A model generated the notes under the pieces. It was not told the DNA's origin and did not search any database. It saw nothing but the letters and a program-made list of their open reading frames with translations. Shown piece after piece: positions 8,241-16,410 of a stretch of 27,937 nucleotides of DNA. This DNA comes from Methanocorpusculum sp. (GTDB lineage Archaea > Halobacteriota > Methanomicrobia > Methanomicrobiales > Methanocorpusculaceae): assembly GCA_029987245.1 (NCBI GenBank), contig DALTWG010000018.1, forward strand, positions 1 to 27,937, written 5' to 3'. The translations under genes and the position numbers were made by a program. Position 1 is the first letter of the stretch, and each line of letters starts with the position of its first letter.

Positions 8241-10531
8241 CGGGGCTTGTATTCGGTATCGATATCTACAAGGGCTCAGTCAGAAGCGGCAGTGTGCGGC
8301 CGCGTTATGCATTTATCCGCGTGGTTGACGGCAAAATCGAGTCGGAAGAACGCGGCATTTCTCTATTCCGCCTGCTGCGGTTTATTGAAGCAGAGCGGCC
8401 GGAGATTGTCGCGGTTGACTCTGTTCAGGAAATTGCGGCTGATACGAAAGAGTTGTATGCTTTTCTTGCGCAGCTGCCGTTCGGGACAAAGCTGGTGCAG
8501 GTCACCGGCGACGGGGTGAGAATGGAGTCGCTTCCTGTTGTTGCCGCACGGTATAATCTGAAGTTTGACAAGACAAATCCCATGGAGGAGGCGAAGGCCT
8601 CCGGGCTTGTGGCATCGTTCGGCGGGGGATATGAGGTGATTGCATTCGAGCCGGTGACTTCGGTCACCGTCTCCCGCGGCCGCTCGCTGGGCCGGGGGGG
8701 CTGGTCGCAGAACCGGTATGTGCGCAAAGTGCACGGCGCGGTAAAGGTTCGCGCCCGTGAAATCGAAGAGCATCTCAAAGAGGCGGGGCTTGCTTACAGC
8801 ACGTCGGCGCGGCGCGCCTTCGGCGGGGAATCGCGGATTGTGTTCACTGTCAATGCCCCGCGCCGGCTGGTGCCCGCTGCAAACGCAAAGGCGGGCGATG
8901 TCTGTGTCAAAGTTGAAGGCCGGCGCAAGGACCGGATTGAATTCGCGCCGGTGTCGAAGCGGCCGCCGTATATTATCGTGGGTTTTGACCCGGGAACAAG
9001 CGTGGGCATAGCGGCGCTGGATTTGGAGGGAAACCTTGCCGGCCTGGTAAGTCTGCGCAATCCCACGCATGCGGAAATTGTCTTTGAGATTACAAAGATC
9101 GGGCGGCCGGTGCTTGTTGCTACCGACAAGGCGGAGATTCCGGGCGGGGTGGATCGCGTCCGGAGGACGTTTTCCGCCGCGGTCTGGGCGCCGAAAAAGG
9201 ATATTCTCATCCGTGAAAAATACGAGGCGGTGGAAGGTTTTGCATTCAAAAATGATCATGAGCGTGATTCGCTTTCTGCCGCCGTCTATGCTTTTCAGTC
9301 CTACAGCGCGAAATTCGACAACCTGGCGCGGCGCCTGGCGCCCGGTACCGACCTGGAGCTGGTAAAAGCCGGTGTGATTCAGGGAAAAACCGTTGATCAG
9401 ATTCTTGGCGAACAAAAGCAGGCCGCCGGGGCAAAGGGCTCTGCCCCGGCGCCGGCGCATTCGCCCGCGTCTGCGCCGGAACCTGCGGCTGCAGCCGTTT
9501 CAGACGAGCGGGACAGAAAAATCGCCGCTCTCGAAGAGGAGGTGCAGAAACTGCGCGAGCTGGCGCGCAGTCTTTCGGAAGAGCTGGAGATAAAATCCAA
9601 GGCTGCGGTAACGCTGCAGCAGCGTCTTGAATCCGAGCGGGATGTGCGCAGCACAGCCATGCTTTATTCCGAGGAGATTGAATCGCGCGACAAAGAGCTT
9701 GCGCAGGTGAAAAAGGCGCTGCGCAAAGAGGAGCGCCGGTGCAAAAACACGCGGGAAAAACTCGAGCGGATGAAGCGCTATGTCGCTTTGCAGGCGGGCG
9801 AAGGGCACCTTGCCTTAAAGGTCCTGCAGCAGCTTTCGCGCGAGGATGTCAGGGCTATTGATGCGGAGATGGGCGTAAACGAGGATGACATTTTGTATGT
9901 GCTCAAAATCGACGGCTGGGGCAAATCGGTTGTGCGGGACCTCGCAGAGGCAAAAATCAAAGCGGTTATTCTGCCGCGGCTTACCTTTGACCGCGCCAAA
10001 GAGCAGCATTTAATTGAAGAGTTCCGCGAGGCGGGGGTTGCCCTGCTCTCCGGAGCGGATTTGTCGCCGCGGGTGAAGGGAAAAATCGGTGTGGTTGACG
10101 AAAAAGCGTTTTTGCTTTCGATGGAGGCGTGGAACAAATCACAGGAGGCGTATTTGAAGGAGAAAAAGACCGGCGAACTGCACGGCATGGTAGCAGAATA
10201 TCAGGTTGAGCGGCGCCGGGAGGTTGCGGTTTTAGGCATCGACCCGGAATCATATATCTTCAAGGTGGAGAAGCGAAAACCGGCGCCGGCCTCGGCGCCG
10301 GTCTCGACGCCGAAACCGAAACCGAAACCGCAGCCGGTACCGCAGCCTGCGCCGGCTGAAAAGCCGGCGCTGCCTGCGGTTCCGGAATTTTCCACGCTGC
10401 GCAAAACGCCGGAAATCAAGCCGGAAAAAGAAGAAGAAAAGCCTCCGGAGAAAAACGCGTCGGAGATTTTGCTCGGCGTGCTTAAAGAGTACAAAGCCGA
10501 GCGCAAAAAGGAGCTGGGCACTGATGAATGA
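8237..10531 (+). CDS. DUF460 family protein: RNase H-like fold plus coiled coil
   Basis: This is a 764-residue archaeal protein. The N-terminal domain (about 1-150) opens with VFGIDIYKGS and contains IVAVDSVQEIA. A second nuclease-like domain starts at about residue 245 (IIVGFDPGTSVGIAALD) and continues through FKNDHERDSLSAAVYAFQSY; both resemble RNase H/RuvC/YqgF folds. A coiled coil spans about 420-515 (EEEVQKLRELARSLSEELE). A further globular part (about 516-665) and a Pro/Lys-rich tail (PKPKPKPQP near 695) follow. The DUF460 family is annotated as a possible RNase H-like nuclease, but its activity has not been established to my knowledge. It overlaps rio2 by 4 bases and thiL by 8 bases, so it is translationally coupled; the rio2 link suggests RNA or ribosome biology. 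Confidence 0.85.
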   Translation: MTGLVFGIDIYKGSVRSGSVRPRYAFIRVVDGKIESEERGISLFRLLRFIEAERPEIVAVDSVQEIAADTKELYAFLAQLPFGTKLVQVTGDGVRMESLPVVAARYNLKFDKTNPMEEAKASGLVASFGGGYEVIAFEPVTSVTVSRGRSLGRGGWSQNRYVRKVHGAVKVRAREIEEHLKEAGLAYSTSARRAFGGESRIVFTVNAPRRLVPAANAKAGDVCVKVEGRRKDRIEFAPVSKRPPYIIVGFDPGTSVGIAALDLEGNLAGLVSLRNPTHAEIVFEITKIGRPVLVATDKAEIPGGVDRVRRTFSAAVWAPKKDILIREKYEAVEGFAFKNDHERDSLSAAVYAFQSYSAKFDNLARRLAPGTDLELVKAGVIQGKTVDQILGEQKQAAGAKGSAPAPAHSPASAPEPAAAAVSDERDRKIAALEEEVQKLRELARSLSEELEIKSKAAVTLQQRLESERDVRSTAMLYSEEIESRDKELAQVKKALRKEERRCKNTREKLERMKRYVALQAGEGHLALKVLQQLSREDVRAIDAEMGVNEDDILYVLKIDGWGKSVVRDLAEAKIKAVILPRLTFDRAKEQHLIEEFREAGVALLSGADLSPRVKGKIGVVDEKAFLLSMEAWNKSQEAYLKEKKTGELHGMVAEYQVERRREVAVLGIDPESYIFKVEKRKPAPASAPVSTPKPKPKPQPVPQPAPAEKPALPAVPEFSTLRKTPEIKPEKEEEKPPEKNASEILLGVLKEYKAERKKELGTDE

Positions 10532-11375
10532 CCGTGAATTACTGAAAACCATTATTCCGCTGATAGGAAAAGAAGAGACTTCTGATGACTGCGCCGCCTT
10601 TGATTTAGGCGACGGCAGGGTGCTTGTTTCAAGCACCGACATGCTGCACAGAAAGACTGATTTCCCGCAAGGCTCGACCGATTTTGAAAACGGCTGGCAA
10701 AGCGTTGCGGTGACGCTGTCTGATATCGCTTCCTGCGGGGCGAAGCCGGTGCAGGTGTTGGTCGCGGTCGGCTTAGACGAGCCCGACCGTCTTCTCCCCT
10801 TTATGGAGGGGGCCTCTGCCTGCGCAAAATCCTGCGGCTGCGCGGTTTCCGGCGGGGACATCGATTCGCATGATGAGTTAACCGTGGTTACCACGGCCTT
10901 TGGCATCGTGGAAAAGGAGTATCTGTGTCAGAGAAGCGGGGCCCGCCCGGGCGACGCGGTATGCATCACCAAAATTCCGGGCCTGGCGCAGGCGGCGCTT
11001 GAAGGCGATGCGCGCTGGTGGAACAATCTGGTAAAGCCAATCCCGCAGGTGGCCGAGGGCATCGCCATCGCCCGCGCAGGCGCAAGCGCAATGATGGATG
11101 TATCTGACGGGCTCGCCATTTCACTGTGGGATTTGGCGGAGGCTTCCGGGGTGCGGATTGATATAGATTTAGCGGGCGTCACCCTCCCGGATGTCGCAGG
11201 AAAGCCGGAGGATTACTTTTTCTTCGGCGGCGGAGATTACGGCCTTCTCTTTTGCATGCCTGACGGGGCACACGCAGGTGTGCCCCGTCAGGTAATAGGG
11301 CGGGTGCGCGAAGGCCGCGGCGTTTTTTATCAGGGAAAGGAACTTCCCGCCCGCGGGTATGAACACAGCTGGTAA
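10524..11375 (+). CDS. thiL: Thiamine-monophosphate kinase ThiL
   Basis: This is 283 residues. ThiL phosphorylates thiamine monophosphate to thiamine diphosphate with ATP, the last step of vitamin B1 synthesis. Family motifs are present: the N-terminal DDCAAFDLGDGRVLVSSTDML metal/nucleotide region, GWQSVAVTLSDIASCGAKP, the Gly-rich SGGDIDSHDELTVVTTAFG, MMDVSDGLAISLWDLAEASG and the C-terminal FFFGGGDYGLLF. It is somewhat shorter than the typical 300-330 residues, mainly in the region after GLAQAALEG, but no core motif is lost. It overlaps the DUF460 gene by 8 bases and is the last gene of that operon. Confidence 0.93.
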   Translation: MNDRELLKTIIPLIGKEETSDDCAAFDLGDGRVLVSSTDMLHRKTDFPQGSTDFENGWQSVAVTLSDIASCGAKPVQVLVAVGLDEPDRLLPFMEGASACAKSCGCAVSGGDIDSHDELTVVTTAFGIVEKEYLCQRSGARPGDAVCITKIPGLAQAALEGDARWWNNLVKPIPQVAEGIAIARAGASAMMDVSDGLAISLWDLAEASGVRIDIDLAGVTLPDVAGKPEDYFFFGGGDYGLLFCMPDGAHAGVPRQVIGRVREGRGVFYQGKELPARGYEHSW

Positions 11376-11456
11376 CCTTCCCACTCATCAATCTCATTTT
11401 TGAGTAACAAACCAAAACAGATACAATTTAATATCTTTCCGGACGAATATATCTGT

Positions 11457-13043
11457 ATGGAAAAAATACGACTGACAGCCAAACAGATGATGATATCTGT
11501 AACTGTTGCCATTGCCTGTTTCCTGCCGCCATTTATCGGCTCGGCAACAGGCCTGATTGCATCGGATATTATCAATTTCTTCGGCTATGAAGCAGCGTTC
11601 GGCTCGGGGCTCTTCCCCTGGGTCTTTACCACGTACACGCTTGCATCGACCATCTTTTTAATCCCCGCGGCGCGCCTGGCGGATAAATTCAACAAGAAAA
11701 TCTTCTTCCTTATCGGCGTCCTGCTTTTGGGCGCATCTTCGCTTGGCATAGGATTTTCCACCACCATGGAGATGCTTTTGTTCATGCGCGTGGTTCAGGG
11801 TATTGGAAACGCGCTGATGTTTGGAACAGCAATTGCTCTTGTGGCAGCAGCGGTCCCGCCAAAGATTCGCGGAACAGCCATCGGCATTGCAATGACCGGC
11901 GTATTCTTAGGCCAGCTTGCGGCGCCGCTTACGGCAGGCGCGCTTACCAATGCTATCGGCTGGTATGCGGTCTATGTTGTCCTGCTTCCGGTCGCACTGC
12001 TTTCGTTCATTCTTGCAATTATCTGCATCCCCAAGGATGCGCCGATTGACACCGGCAAATTCGACTGGATAGGCAGTCTTATTTTCATTGTGGGCATGGC
12101 TTTTGCCGTTTACGGCTTCTCGAAACTTCCGGACATGACCGCCGTTATTTGCATGGTCGTCGGCATTATCCTGATGATATTTTTCTTCGTCTGGGAAAAG
12201 CGCAATGCAAATCCGCTTATGCCGGTGGATTTAATCCTCAAAAACAGAGGATTTAGTTTCAACAGCGGGGCAAACCTGCTTTATTATGTTGCAATCTATT
12301 CCATGGATTCGCTGATTTCCACCTATATGGCGGAACTCTGGGGAATCGAAGACCCGTTCCTGAGGGCGCTTATTATCACGACGGAGGGCTTGATTCTGGT
12401 CTTCTTCACCATCATGGCGGGCAGATTCTATGACCATATGCTGCCTAAGTTCGTTCTCGGCATCGGGGGAATTCTTGCGGTGGTTGCGGCTTTGCAGATT
12501 CGTCATCTCTGGGATTTGCAGACGAATGAGCTGTTAATGACGGGTGCGGTAATTGTTGCAAGTATTGCTGCGTTTGCTATCGGTTCGATTATTCTTGGCA
12601 TCATCGATTTAGTGAAAAAGGATGCGCCGCCGAAGTATGCGACCTCGCTTGGTCTGTTAATTATCATAGGAGGTATGGTTGTGTTCCTGTTCTCCGGTGA
12701 GGAGATGAACCTGTGGCTGCTTATTGTGGTCGAGGCTTTGTTTGGTATCGGTATTTCCATCTTTGTTACGCCGAACTCAACTGCAATTATGAATTCGGTT
12801 TCGGAAAAGGAGTACAGTATGGCATCTGGCACGCTTTCAACGGTCAGGATGCTTGGTATGGCGCTTTCGTTTGGTATTGTCGCAATCTTAGAGACGCTGT
12901 TTATCACCGGGGTTGCGGAGAGTTATTCGTCTGAGTTTCTGACAATGCTGCATGGAACTATTATTGCTTCAATTGTGGTGCTTGCAGCGGCGATACTTCT
13001 TTCCTGGTTCGGGGTGAACAAGGAGAAAGCGGCGGAGGAATAA
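11457..13043 (+). CDS. MFS transporter, 14-helix DHA2-like exporter
   Basis: This is 528 residues from ATG at 11457. Hydrophobic helices cover nearly the whole length. Partial motif A (ARLADKFNKKIFF) and the helix 4-5 sequence MRVVQGIGNALMFGTAIALVAAAVPPKIRGTAIGIAMTG are typical of DHA2-type drug/metabolite exporters. Helix 5 carries GQLAAPLTAGAL. The substrate is unknown. An upstream in-frame TTG (11400) would add 19 residues, but a TATA-like sequence (about 11425-11433, TTTAATATC) lies inside that extension about 25-30 bases before the ATG, so the ATG is better. It differs clearly from the exporter at 5253-6668. A T7 tract follows the stop. Confidence 0.88.
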   Translation: MEKIRLTAKQMMISVTVAIACFLPPFIGSATGLIASDIINFFGYEAAFGSGLFPWVFTTYTLASTIFLIPAARLADKFNKKIFFLIGVLLLGASSLGIGFSTTMEMLLFMRVVQGIGNALMFGTAIALVAAAVPPKIRGTAIGIAMTGVFLGQLAAPLTAGALTNAIGWYAVYVVLLPVALLSFILAIICIPKDAPIDTGKFDWIGSLIFIVGMAFAVYGFSKLPDMTAVICMVVGIILMIFFFVWEKRNANPLMPVDLILKNRGFSFNSGANLLYYVAIYSMDSLISTYMAELWGIEDPFLRALIITTEGLILVFFTIMAGRFYDHMLPKFVLGIGGILAVVAALQIRHLWDLQTNELLMTGAVIVASIAAFAIGSIILGIIDLVKKDAPPKYATSLGLLIIIGGMVVFLFSGEEMNLWLLIVVEALFGIGISIFVTPNSTAIMNSVSEKEYSMASGTLSTVRMLGMALSFGIVAILETLFITGVAESYSSEFLTMLHGTIIASIVVLAAAILLSWFGVNKEKAAEE

Positions 13044-13047
13044 TTAC

Positions 13048-13054
13048 TTTTTTT
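13048..13054 (+). terminator. Poly-T terminator after MFS gene
   Basis: T7 begins 4 bases after the stop codon at 13041-13043, consistent with an archaeal U-tract terminator. Confidence 0.5.
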
Positions 13055-13090
13055 GCCTGCGTGCCGGTACCGCAGGGAGCATATCAGCAG

Positions 13091-13372
13091 TTACTCCTCG
13101 TTTTCGCAGTCTTTCATAACATCTGAAAATGAAGAGTATCGTTTATATGCAGTTTTGTTTTCACACATCATCTGATATTCGGCAAGTGCCGCTCTTGTTT
13201 CCGGATTAGGGATTTCCACACCGACTTTGAAAGGGATTGCCTGTTCACGCAGGGTTTGTTTCAAAAATATCGTTACTGCGGTGGATAAGTCCAGGCCCAG
13301 TTCTGCAAGCAGCGGGACAACTGCTTTTTTGAGTTCCGGGTCAAGGGTGATGCTGGTGCTGACTTTTGTCAT
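13091..13372 (-). CDS. RelB/DinJ-family antitoxin, no adjacent toxin
   Basis: This is 93 residues from ATG at 13372. The N-terminus, VSTSITLDPELKKAVVPLLAELGLDLSTAVTIFLKQ, is the ribbon-helix-helix pattern of RelB/DinJ antitoxins. FKVGVEIPNPETRAALAE follows, as in that family (PF-x-x-x-IPN-x-ETRAA). RHH antitoxins bind their own promoter and neutralise a RelE/YafQ-type mRNA interferase. No toxin frame follows: only 47 bases separate its stop from the end of the MFS gene. Upstream lies tiaS. The frame is open further upstream, but the RHH domain fits a start at 13372, with AT-rich sequence (AAATATTTATTTTA, about 13400-13413) 30-40 bases upstream on the minus strand. It may be an orphan antitoxin that acts on a distant toxin. 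Confidence 0.82.
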   Translation of the reverse strand: MTKVSTSITLDPELKKAVVPLLAELGLDLSTAVTIFLKQTLREQAIPFKVGVEIPNPETRAALAEYQMMCENKTAYKRYSSFSDVMKDCENEE

Positions 13373-13478
13373 ATGTTCAGTATATCTATGGTGCATGGGT
13401 AAAATAAATATTTTATGCGGGTGATTCAATGTGCAGGATGGCGAAAATATATAGTGTCCGGATACCATAATCTCCGGT

Positions 13479-14699
13479 TTATTTTTCCGGCGGGTTTTCT
13501 TTGCACCTTACTACCGGTTTTGCAAGATGCCGCCGTGACCCGGGAGGCACCTCATACCATTGTCCTTCGGCTACCTCCCGCGCAACTGCCTCTGTTTCGC
13601 GAATCCGCCCGGCGCACTCCCGGCATTTCCAGCCCTTTCCGGCACCGGCCGATGTCATGCGTCCGCCGCAAAGCGGGCAGCGCGGCGAGACGCGCCGTTC
13701 CACTTTTGCAAGGTGCATGACGCGGATTTTTTCCAGGTGCAGCACGCCGCCGGTGAAACTGCCAAAGACTGTTATCACATCGCCCGGGGCAAGCGCGCGC
13801 ACATAGTTTCTGAAATATTTCGTCGGCTCAAATGCAAAACACTCTACGCCTGCAACTGAGATCGATACGTGTCCGCCGCGCCGGGTAACCGGCGCGGCTT
13901 CAACCGTCCCGGTAAATTTGAAAGATCCGCCTTCGAATAGCGGCCCATCTAAAATATGCGCATCGGTCCCCTGGTTTGTCTGCCATATCTGGTGGAATGC
14001 AGGCGCCTCGGTTTGCAGGAAGCCGACGGCTTCTGTCACCGATTCGGGCGCGTCGCCGCGGATTCCGTATAAAACCGGGTCTTTTCCGTGCGGGATGCAA
14101 ATCACTGTCTGCCGGATGAAATCGACGGTGTCCCATGTGTGCGGCGCGGTTTCTTTTTCCGATGCGAAAAAGCCCGGTTTTTCAAACCGCCGCGGGGTAC
14201 CCAGAACTTCCGCGCGCCGGTAGGCGAGGTACTCGTATGTATAATCCGGCAGGACTGCACACACTGATGCAGTCGCGCCGATAAGACCCCGCCGCAGTTT
14301 CCAGCCTTTGTAGAGCGCGCCCTCGGCTTTCAGCAGCGCCTCGGCTTCTTCTACCGTGCAGAAGCGCTGCAGTGCCTGATAATAAAAGTCCGGCGCGGGT
14401 TTGTGATCCAGCACAACCACGCCCGGATTGGTGTTTTCGCAGTCAAACATGGCGTATTTTTCGACCAGATCACAGGCAAGATGAAACAGATATTCCTTTG
14501 GCGCGTTCGTCTCAAGACAGATGCCCGCGTTGCCGCGCGTTTTCCAGACGACATTGGGATTGAGCCTGATAAGGCGTGCGCCGGTTACCAGATAGCCGTC
14601 TGCAATGAGTTTTCGCGCCGCAAGCGCGCCTAAATAGGTTGTGCACATACCTTCAGGCGAGTCGGTGTCATCTATTCCGAGATACATTTCGATAAACAT
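13479..14699 (-). CDS. tiaS: tRNA(Ile2) 2-agmatinylcytidine synthetase TiaS
   Basis: This is 406 residues. TiaS attaches agmatine to C34 of the CAU-anticodon tRNA-Ile using ATP, so that it decodes AUA. The N-terminal GIDDTDSPEGMCTTYLG and the following RLIRLNPNVVWKTRGNAGICLE are hallmarks of the TiaS kinase-like domain. Next come GLIGATASVCA and the region reading WDTVDFIRQT and GIRGDAPESV. An OB-fold segment follows at about 270-335 (GTVEAAPVTRRGGHVSISV...GDVITVFGSF). The C-terminal zinc ribbon has C341, C344, C359 and C362. The start could be M1 (14699) or M5 (14687, MYLGIDDTDS); both lie close behind an AT-rich promoter in the 34-base divergent gap to the HTH regulator. Confidence 0.94.
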   Translation of the reverse strand: MFIEMYLGIDDTDSPEGMCTTYLGALAARKLIADGYLVTGARLIRLNPNVVWKTRGNAGICLETNAPKEYLFHLACDLVEKYAMFDCENTNPGVVVLDHKPAPDFYYQALQRFCTVEEAEALLKAEGALYKGWKLRRGLIGATASVCAVLPDYTYEYLAYRRAEVLGTPRRFEKPGFFASEKETAPHTWDTVDFIRQTVICIPHGKDPVLYGIRGDAPESVTEAVGFLQTEAPAFHQIWQTNQGTDAHILDGPLFEGGSFKFTGTVEAAPVTRRGGHVSISVAGVECFAFEPTKYFRNYVRALAPGDVITVFGSFTGGVLHLEKIRVMHLAKVERRVSPRCPLCGGRMTSAGAGKGWKCRECAGRIRETEAVAREVAEGQWYEVPPGSRRHLAKPVVRCKENPPEK

Positions 14700-14733
14700 T
14701 TATTGAACCGCAATACTATTAGAATTATAGATT

Positions 14734-15681
14734 ATGTCAAACGACAGACTTCTCTCCAACGTGGTCAGCATACTTCTGATGTGCGGTTACAATGTCTCGG
14801 AAAGGTGCGAAATACGTCCGCGCAGTTTCGACCTTATGACGTCAAACGGAGAGAATCTGCTCGTTATCAAGGTTGTTTCGCAGATTGATTCAGTAAACGA
14901 AGATGTTGCCTGGGACCTGGATAAAATCGCAAAACATCTCAAGGCAATACCTCTTATCATCGGTGAGCGCGCGCGCGACCTGCCTCTCGAGCGCGGGGCA
15001 ATATATCTGCGCTACGGCATCAACGCGGTTTCGTCTGCAACGCTCTATGATTATTTAGCCGAGGGCGAGCTGCCGCTTGTCTATGCGTCTTCAGGCGGGT
15101 TGTATGTGAATATTGATTCGGAAAAAATCCGCAAACGCCGCGAGGAGCTTTCGATGTCTTTAGGTGACCTTGCGCATGCTTTAGGGGTTTCGCGGCGGAC
15201 GATTTCCAAATACGAGGACGGGATGGGCACAACACTTGACATGGCGATGCGGCTCGAGGAGTTTTTCGATGAGGATATTGTGCAGCCCATTGAGTTGTTC
15301 AGGTATACGCCGGCAGAGGATGAATGGATTCCGGCTGCCCTGGCATCGGCGCACACCGAAGGCGAGGCAGCCGCCCGGCCTGAAGACCATCTCCGCTCAA
15401 TAGGCATCAATGTGCATGAGCTGCGCAGATCGCCTTTCCACGCATTTGCGGTATTCGAGGATGAAACAATTTTAACCTGCTACGGCACGCAGCAAAAAAC
15501 TGTGAACCGGGCGGAGCTTGTTGGCAACATCTCGCAGATTTCCGGGACGCATTCGCTGTGTGTGGTAAGCGACTACAGCAAAGAGAAAAAGATAGGCAAA
15601 ACCCTTGTTATCGGCGAGGAACGGCTGAAAAAAATGGAGGACGGGGAGGATTTGCTTGAGATGGTTTCCGAGCGCAAATAG
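14734..15681 (+). CDS. Archaeal HTH-type transcriptional regulator (nuclease-fold domain + XRE HTH)
   Basis: This is 315 residues. Residues 1-115 resemble a restriction-endonuclease-like fold (RSFDLMTSNGENLLVIKVVSQID, then IPLIIGERARDLPLERGAIYLRYGINAVS). Residues about 130-185 are an XRE-type helix-turn-helix (IRKRREELSMSLGDLAHALGVSRRTISKYEDG). The C-terminal part (about 205-315) is a conserved domain of unknown role. The architecture matches the widespread archaeal family annotated only as a putative HTH-type transcriptional regulatory protein; its targets are unknown. It is divergent from tiaS with a 34-base gap, so the two promoters must overlap and could be co-regulated. A T7 tract follows the stop. 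Confidence 0.88.
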   Translation: MSNDRLLSNVVSILLMCGYNVSERCEIRPRSFDLMTSNGENLLVIKVVSQIDSVNEDVAWDLDKIAKHLKAIPLIIGERARDLPLERGAIYLRYGINAVSSATLYDYLAEGELPLVYASSGGLYVNIDSEKIRKRREELSMSLGDLAHALGVSRRTISKYEDGMGTTLDMAMRLEEFFDEDIVQPIELFRYTPAEDEWIPAALASAHTEGEAAARPEDHLRSIGINVHELRRSPFHAFAVFEDETILTCYGTQQKTVNRAELVGNISQISGTHSLCVVSDYSKEKKIGKTLVIGEERLKKMEDGEDLLEMVSERK

Positions 15682-15704
15682 CCGTTTGTATGCGTGAGGT
15701 ATAC

Positions 15705-15711
15705 TTTTTTT
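15705..15711 (+). terminator. Poly-T terminator after HTH regulator
   Basis: T7 occurs 23 bases after the stop codon at 15679-15681, ahead of the nikR promoter region. Confidence 0.45.
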
Positions 15712-15752
15712 CAGACTCTGTAAGAACACTGATATACTTTGAAACCAAATAA

Positions 15753-16178
15753 ATGCTTATGCCAGGTGACTCTGAGTTATCAAGAATCGGTGTTTCGCTT
15801 CCGGAAAATCTTCTTACCAAGTTTGATACAATTATTGGCGGAAGAGGTTATTCATCGCGTTCGGAGGGGATTCGCGATGCAATCCGGTCTTATATCACGT
15901 ATTACGAGTGGATGAATGATGTTGCAGGCGACCGCCAGGGGGTAATAACGATGGTGTATGATCACGATCAGCGCGGACTTATGGAGGCGATAACAGAAAT
16001 CCAGCATTCGAACCGTGATATTATTCAGTCTACTATTCACTCGCATGTTAACGATGAGCGCTGTCTTGAGGTGGTGATGGTGAGAGGCGACGGAAAGAAA
16101 TTAAAAGTCCTTGCCGAGCGGCTTATGGCGCTTAAAGGGGTTGAGTCGGTAAAACTGACAACGATAAAAACCGAATAA
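15753..16178 (+). CDS. nikR: Nickel-responsive transcriptional regulator NikR
   Basis: This is 141 residues. An N-terminal ribbon-helix-helix (residues about 9-50: LSRIGVSLPENLLTKFDTIIGGRGYSSRSEGIRDAIRS) is followed by the ACT-like nickel-binding tetramerisation domain. The four ligand residues of the E. coli protein have counterparts: H85 (IQHSN), H96 and H98 (IHSHV) and C104 (DERCLEV). NikR represses nickel uptake genes when nickel is plentiful; methanogens need nickel for hydrogenases, CODH and cofactor F430. No transporter is adjacent, so its targets lie elsewhere, or it controls itself. The start may be ATG 15753 or ATG 15759; the TATA-like GATATACTTT (15731-15740) fits a leaderless start at 15759. 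Confidence 0.96.
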   Translation: MLMPGDSELSRIGVSLPENLLTKFDTIIGGRGYSSRSEGIRDAIRSYITYYEWMNDVAGDRQGVITMVYDHDQRGLMEAITEIQHSNRDIIQSTIHSHVNDERCLEVVMVRGDGKKLKVLAERLMALKGVESVKLTTIKTE

Positions 16179-16179
16179 C

Positions 16180-16185
16180 TTTTTT
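16180..16185 (+). terminator. Poly-T terminator after nikR
   Basis: T6 starts 2 bases after the nikR stop codon and continues into further T-rich sequence (to about 16190). Confidence 0.5.
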
Positions 16186-16204
16186 ATTTTCTAACTATTG
16201 GGGT

Positions 16205-16222
16205 GTTTCCCGTTCGGGAAAC
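16205..16222. promoter_or_regulatory. Palindrome GTTTCC-N6-GGAAAC downstream of nikR
   Basis: This is a perfect inverted repeat with an 8-base arm (GTTTCCCG/CGGGAAAC) around TT. Viewed as half-sites it is GTTTCC, six bases, GGAAAC, the same arrangement as at 22679-22696. It lies after the nikR poly-T and about 190 bases before the PAS regulator. It could be an operator or a transcript-end hairpin; no T-tract follows it. Confidence 0.5.
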
Positions 16223-16324
16223 AAAATGGTACGTGTCATTTGCTATTGTATTGTTTCAGACAGACCGGACACACCTGAGGCTGTATGGGTTTTAGGTCTG
16301 CTACTACTATATTTCTCGTAATTG

Positions 16325-16332
16325 TATATAAA
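16325..16332 (+). promoter_or_regulatory. Probable TATA box of the PAS regulator gene
   Basis: TATATAAA is the best TATA match upstream of the ATG at 16411. It predicts a start near 16353-16358 and a leader of about 55 bases. Confidence 0.45.
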
Positions 16333-16345
16333 CATTTTCACCAAT

Positions 16346-16394
16346 GCACAGCATTGACGTTTGGCATCGGCGCGATGCATTAATATTGCTGTGC
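16346..16394 (+). promoter_or_regulatory. Nested inverted repeats ahead of the PAS regulator
   Basis: The outer arms are GCACAGCA (16346-16353) and TGCTGTGC (16387-16394). The inner arms are GCATCG (16364-16369) and CGATGC (16373-16378) around GCG. Together they could form a long stem with an internal bulge, ending 16 bases before the start codon. The predicted transcription start near 16353-16358 would cut the outer 5' arm, so it may instead be a double operator in DNA. Confidence 0.4.
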
Positions 16395-16410
16395 GACAAA
16401 TAATGGTAGT

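Noticed and set aside
8363..9460. 365-codon minus-strand frame
   Set aside because: It is antisense to the DUF460 gene, whose protein has clear family motifs; the antisense translation shows none.
11400..11456. TTG start adding 19 residues to the second exporter
   Set aside because: The extension contains the likely TATA box and no transporter sequence; ATG 11457 fits better.
16205..16222. Palindrome read as a bacterial-type intrinsic terminator for nikR
   Set aside because: No T-tract follows it, the archaeal poly-T signal already lies before it, and the same half-sites occur at another promoter.
16227..16322. Small frame of 31 codons between nikR and the PAS gene
   Set aside because: It has no Shine-Dalgarno, TATA box or family resemblance; chance cannot be excluded.
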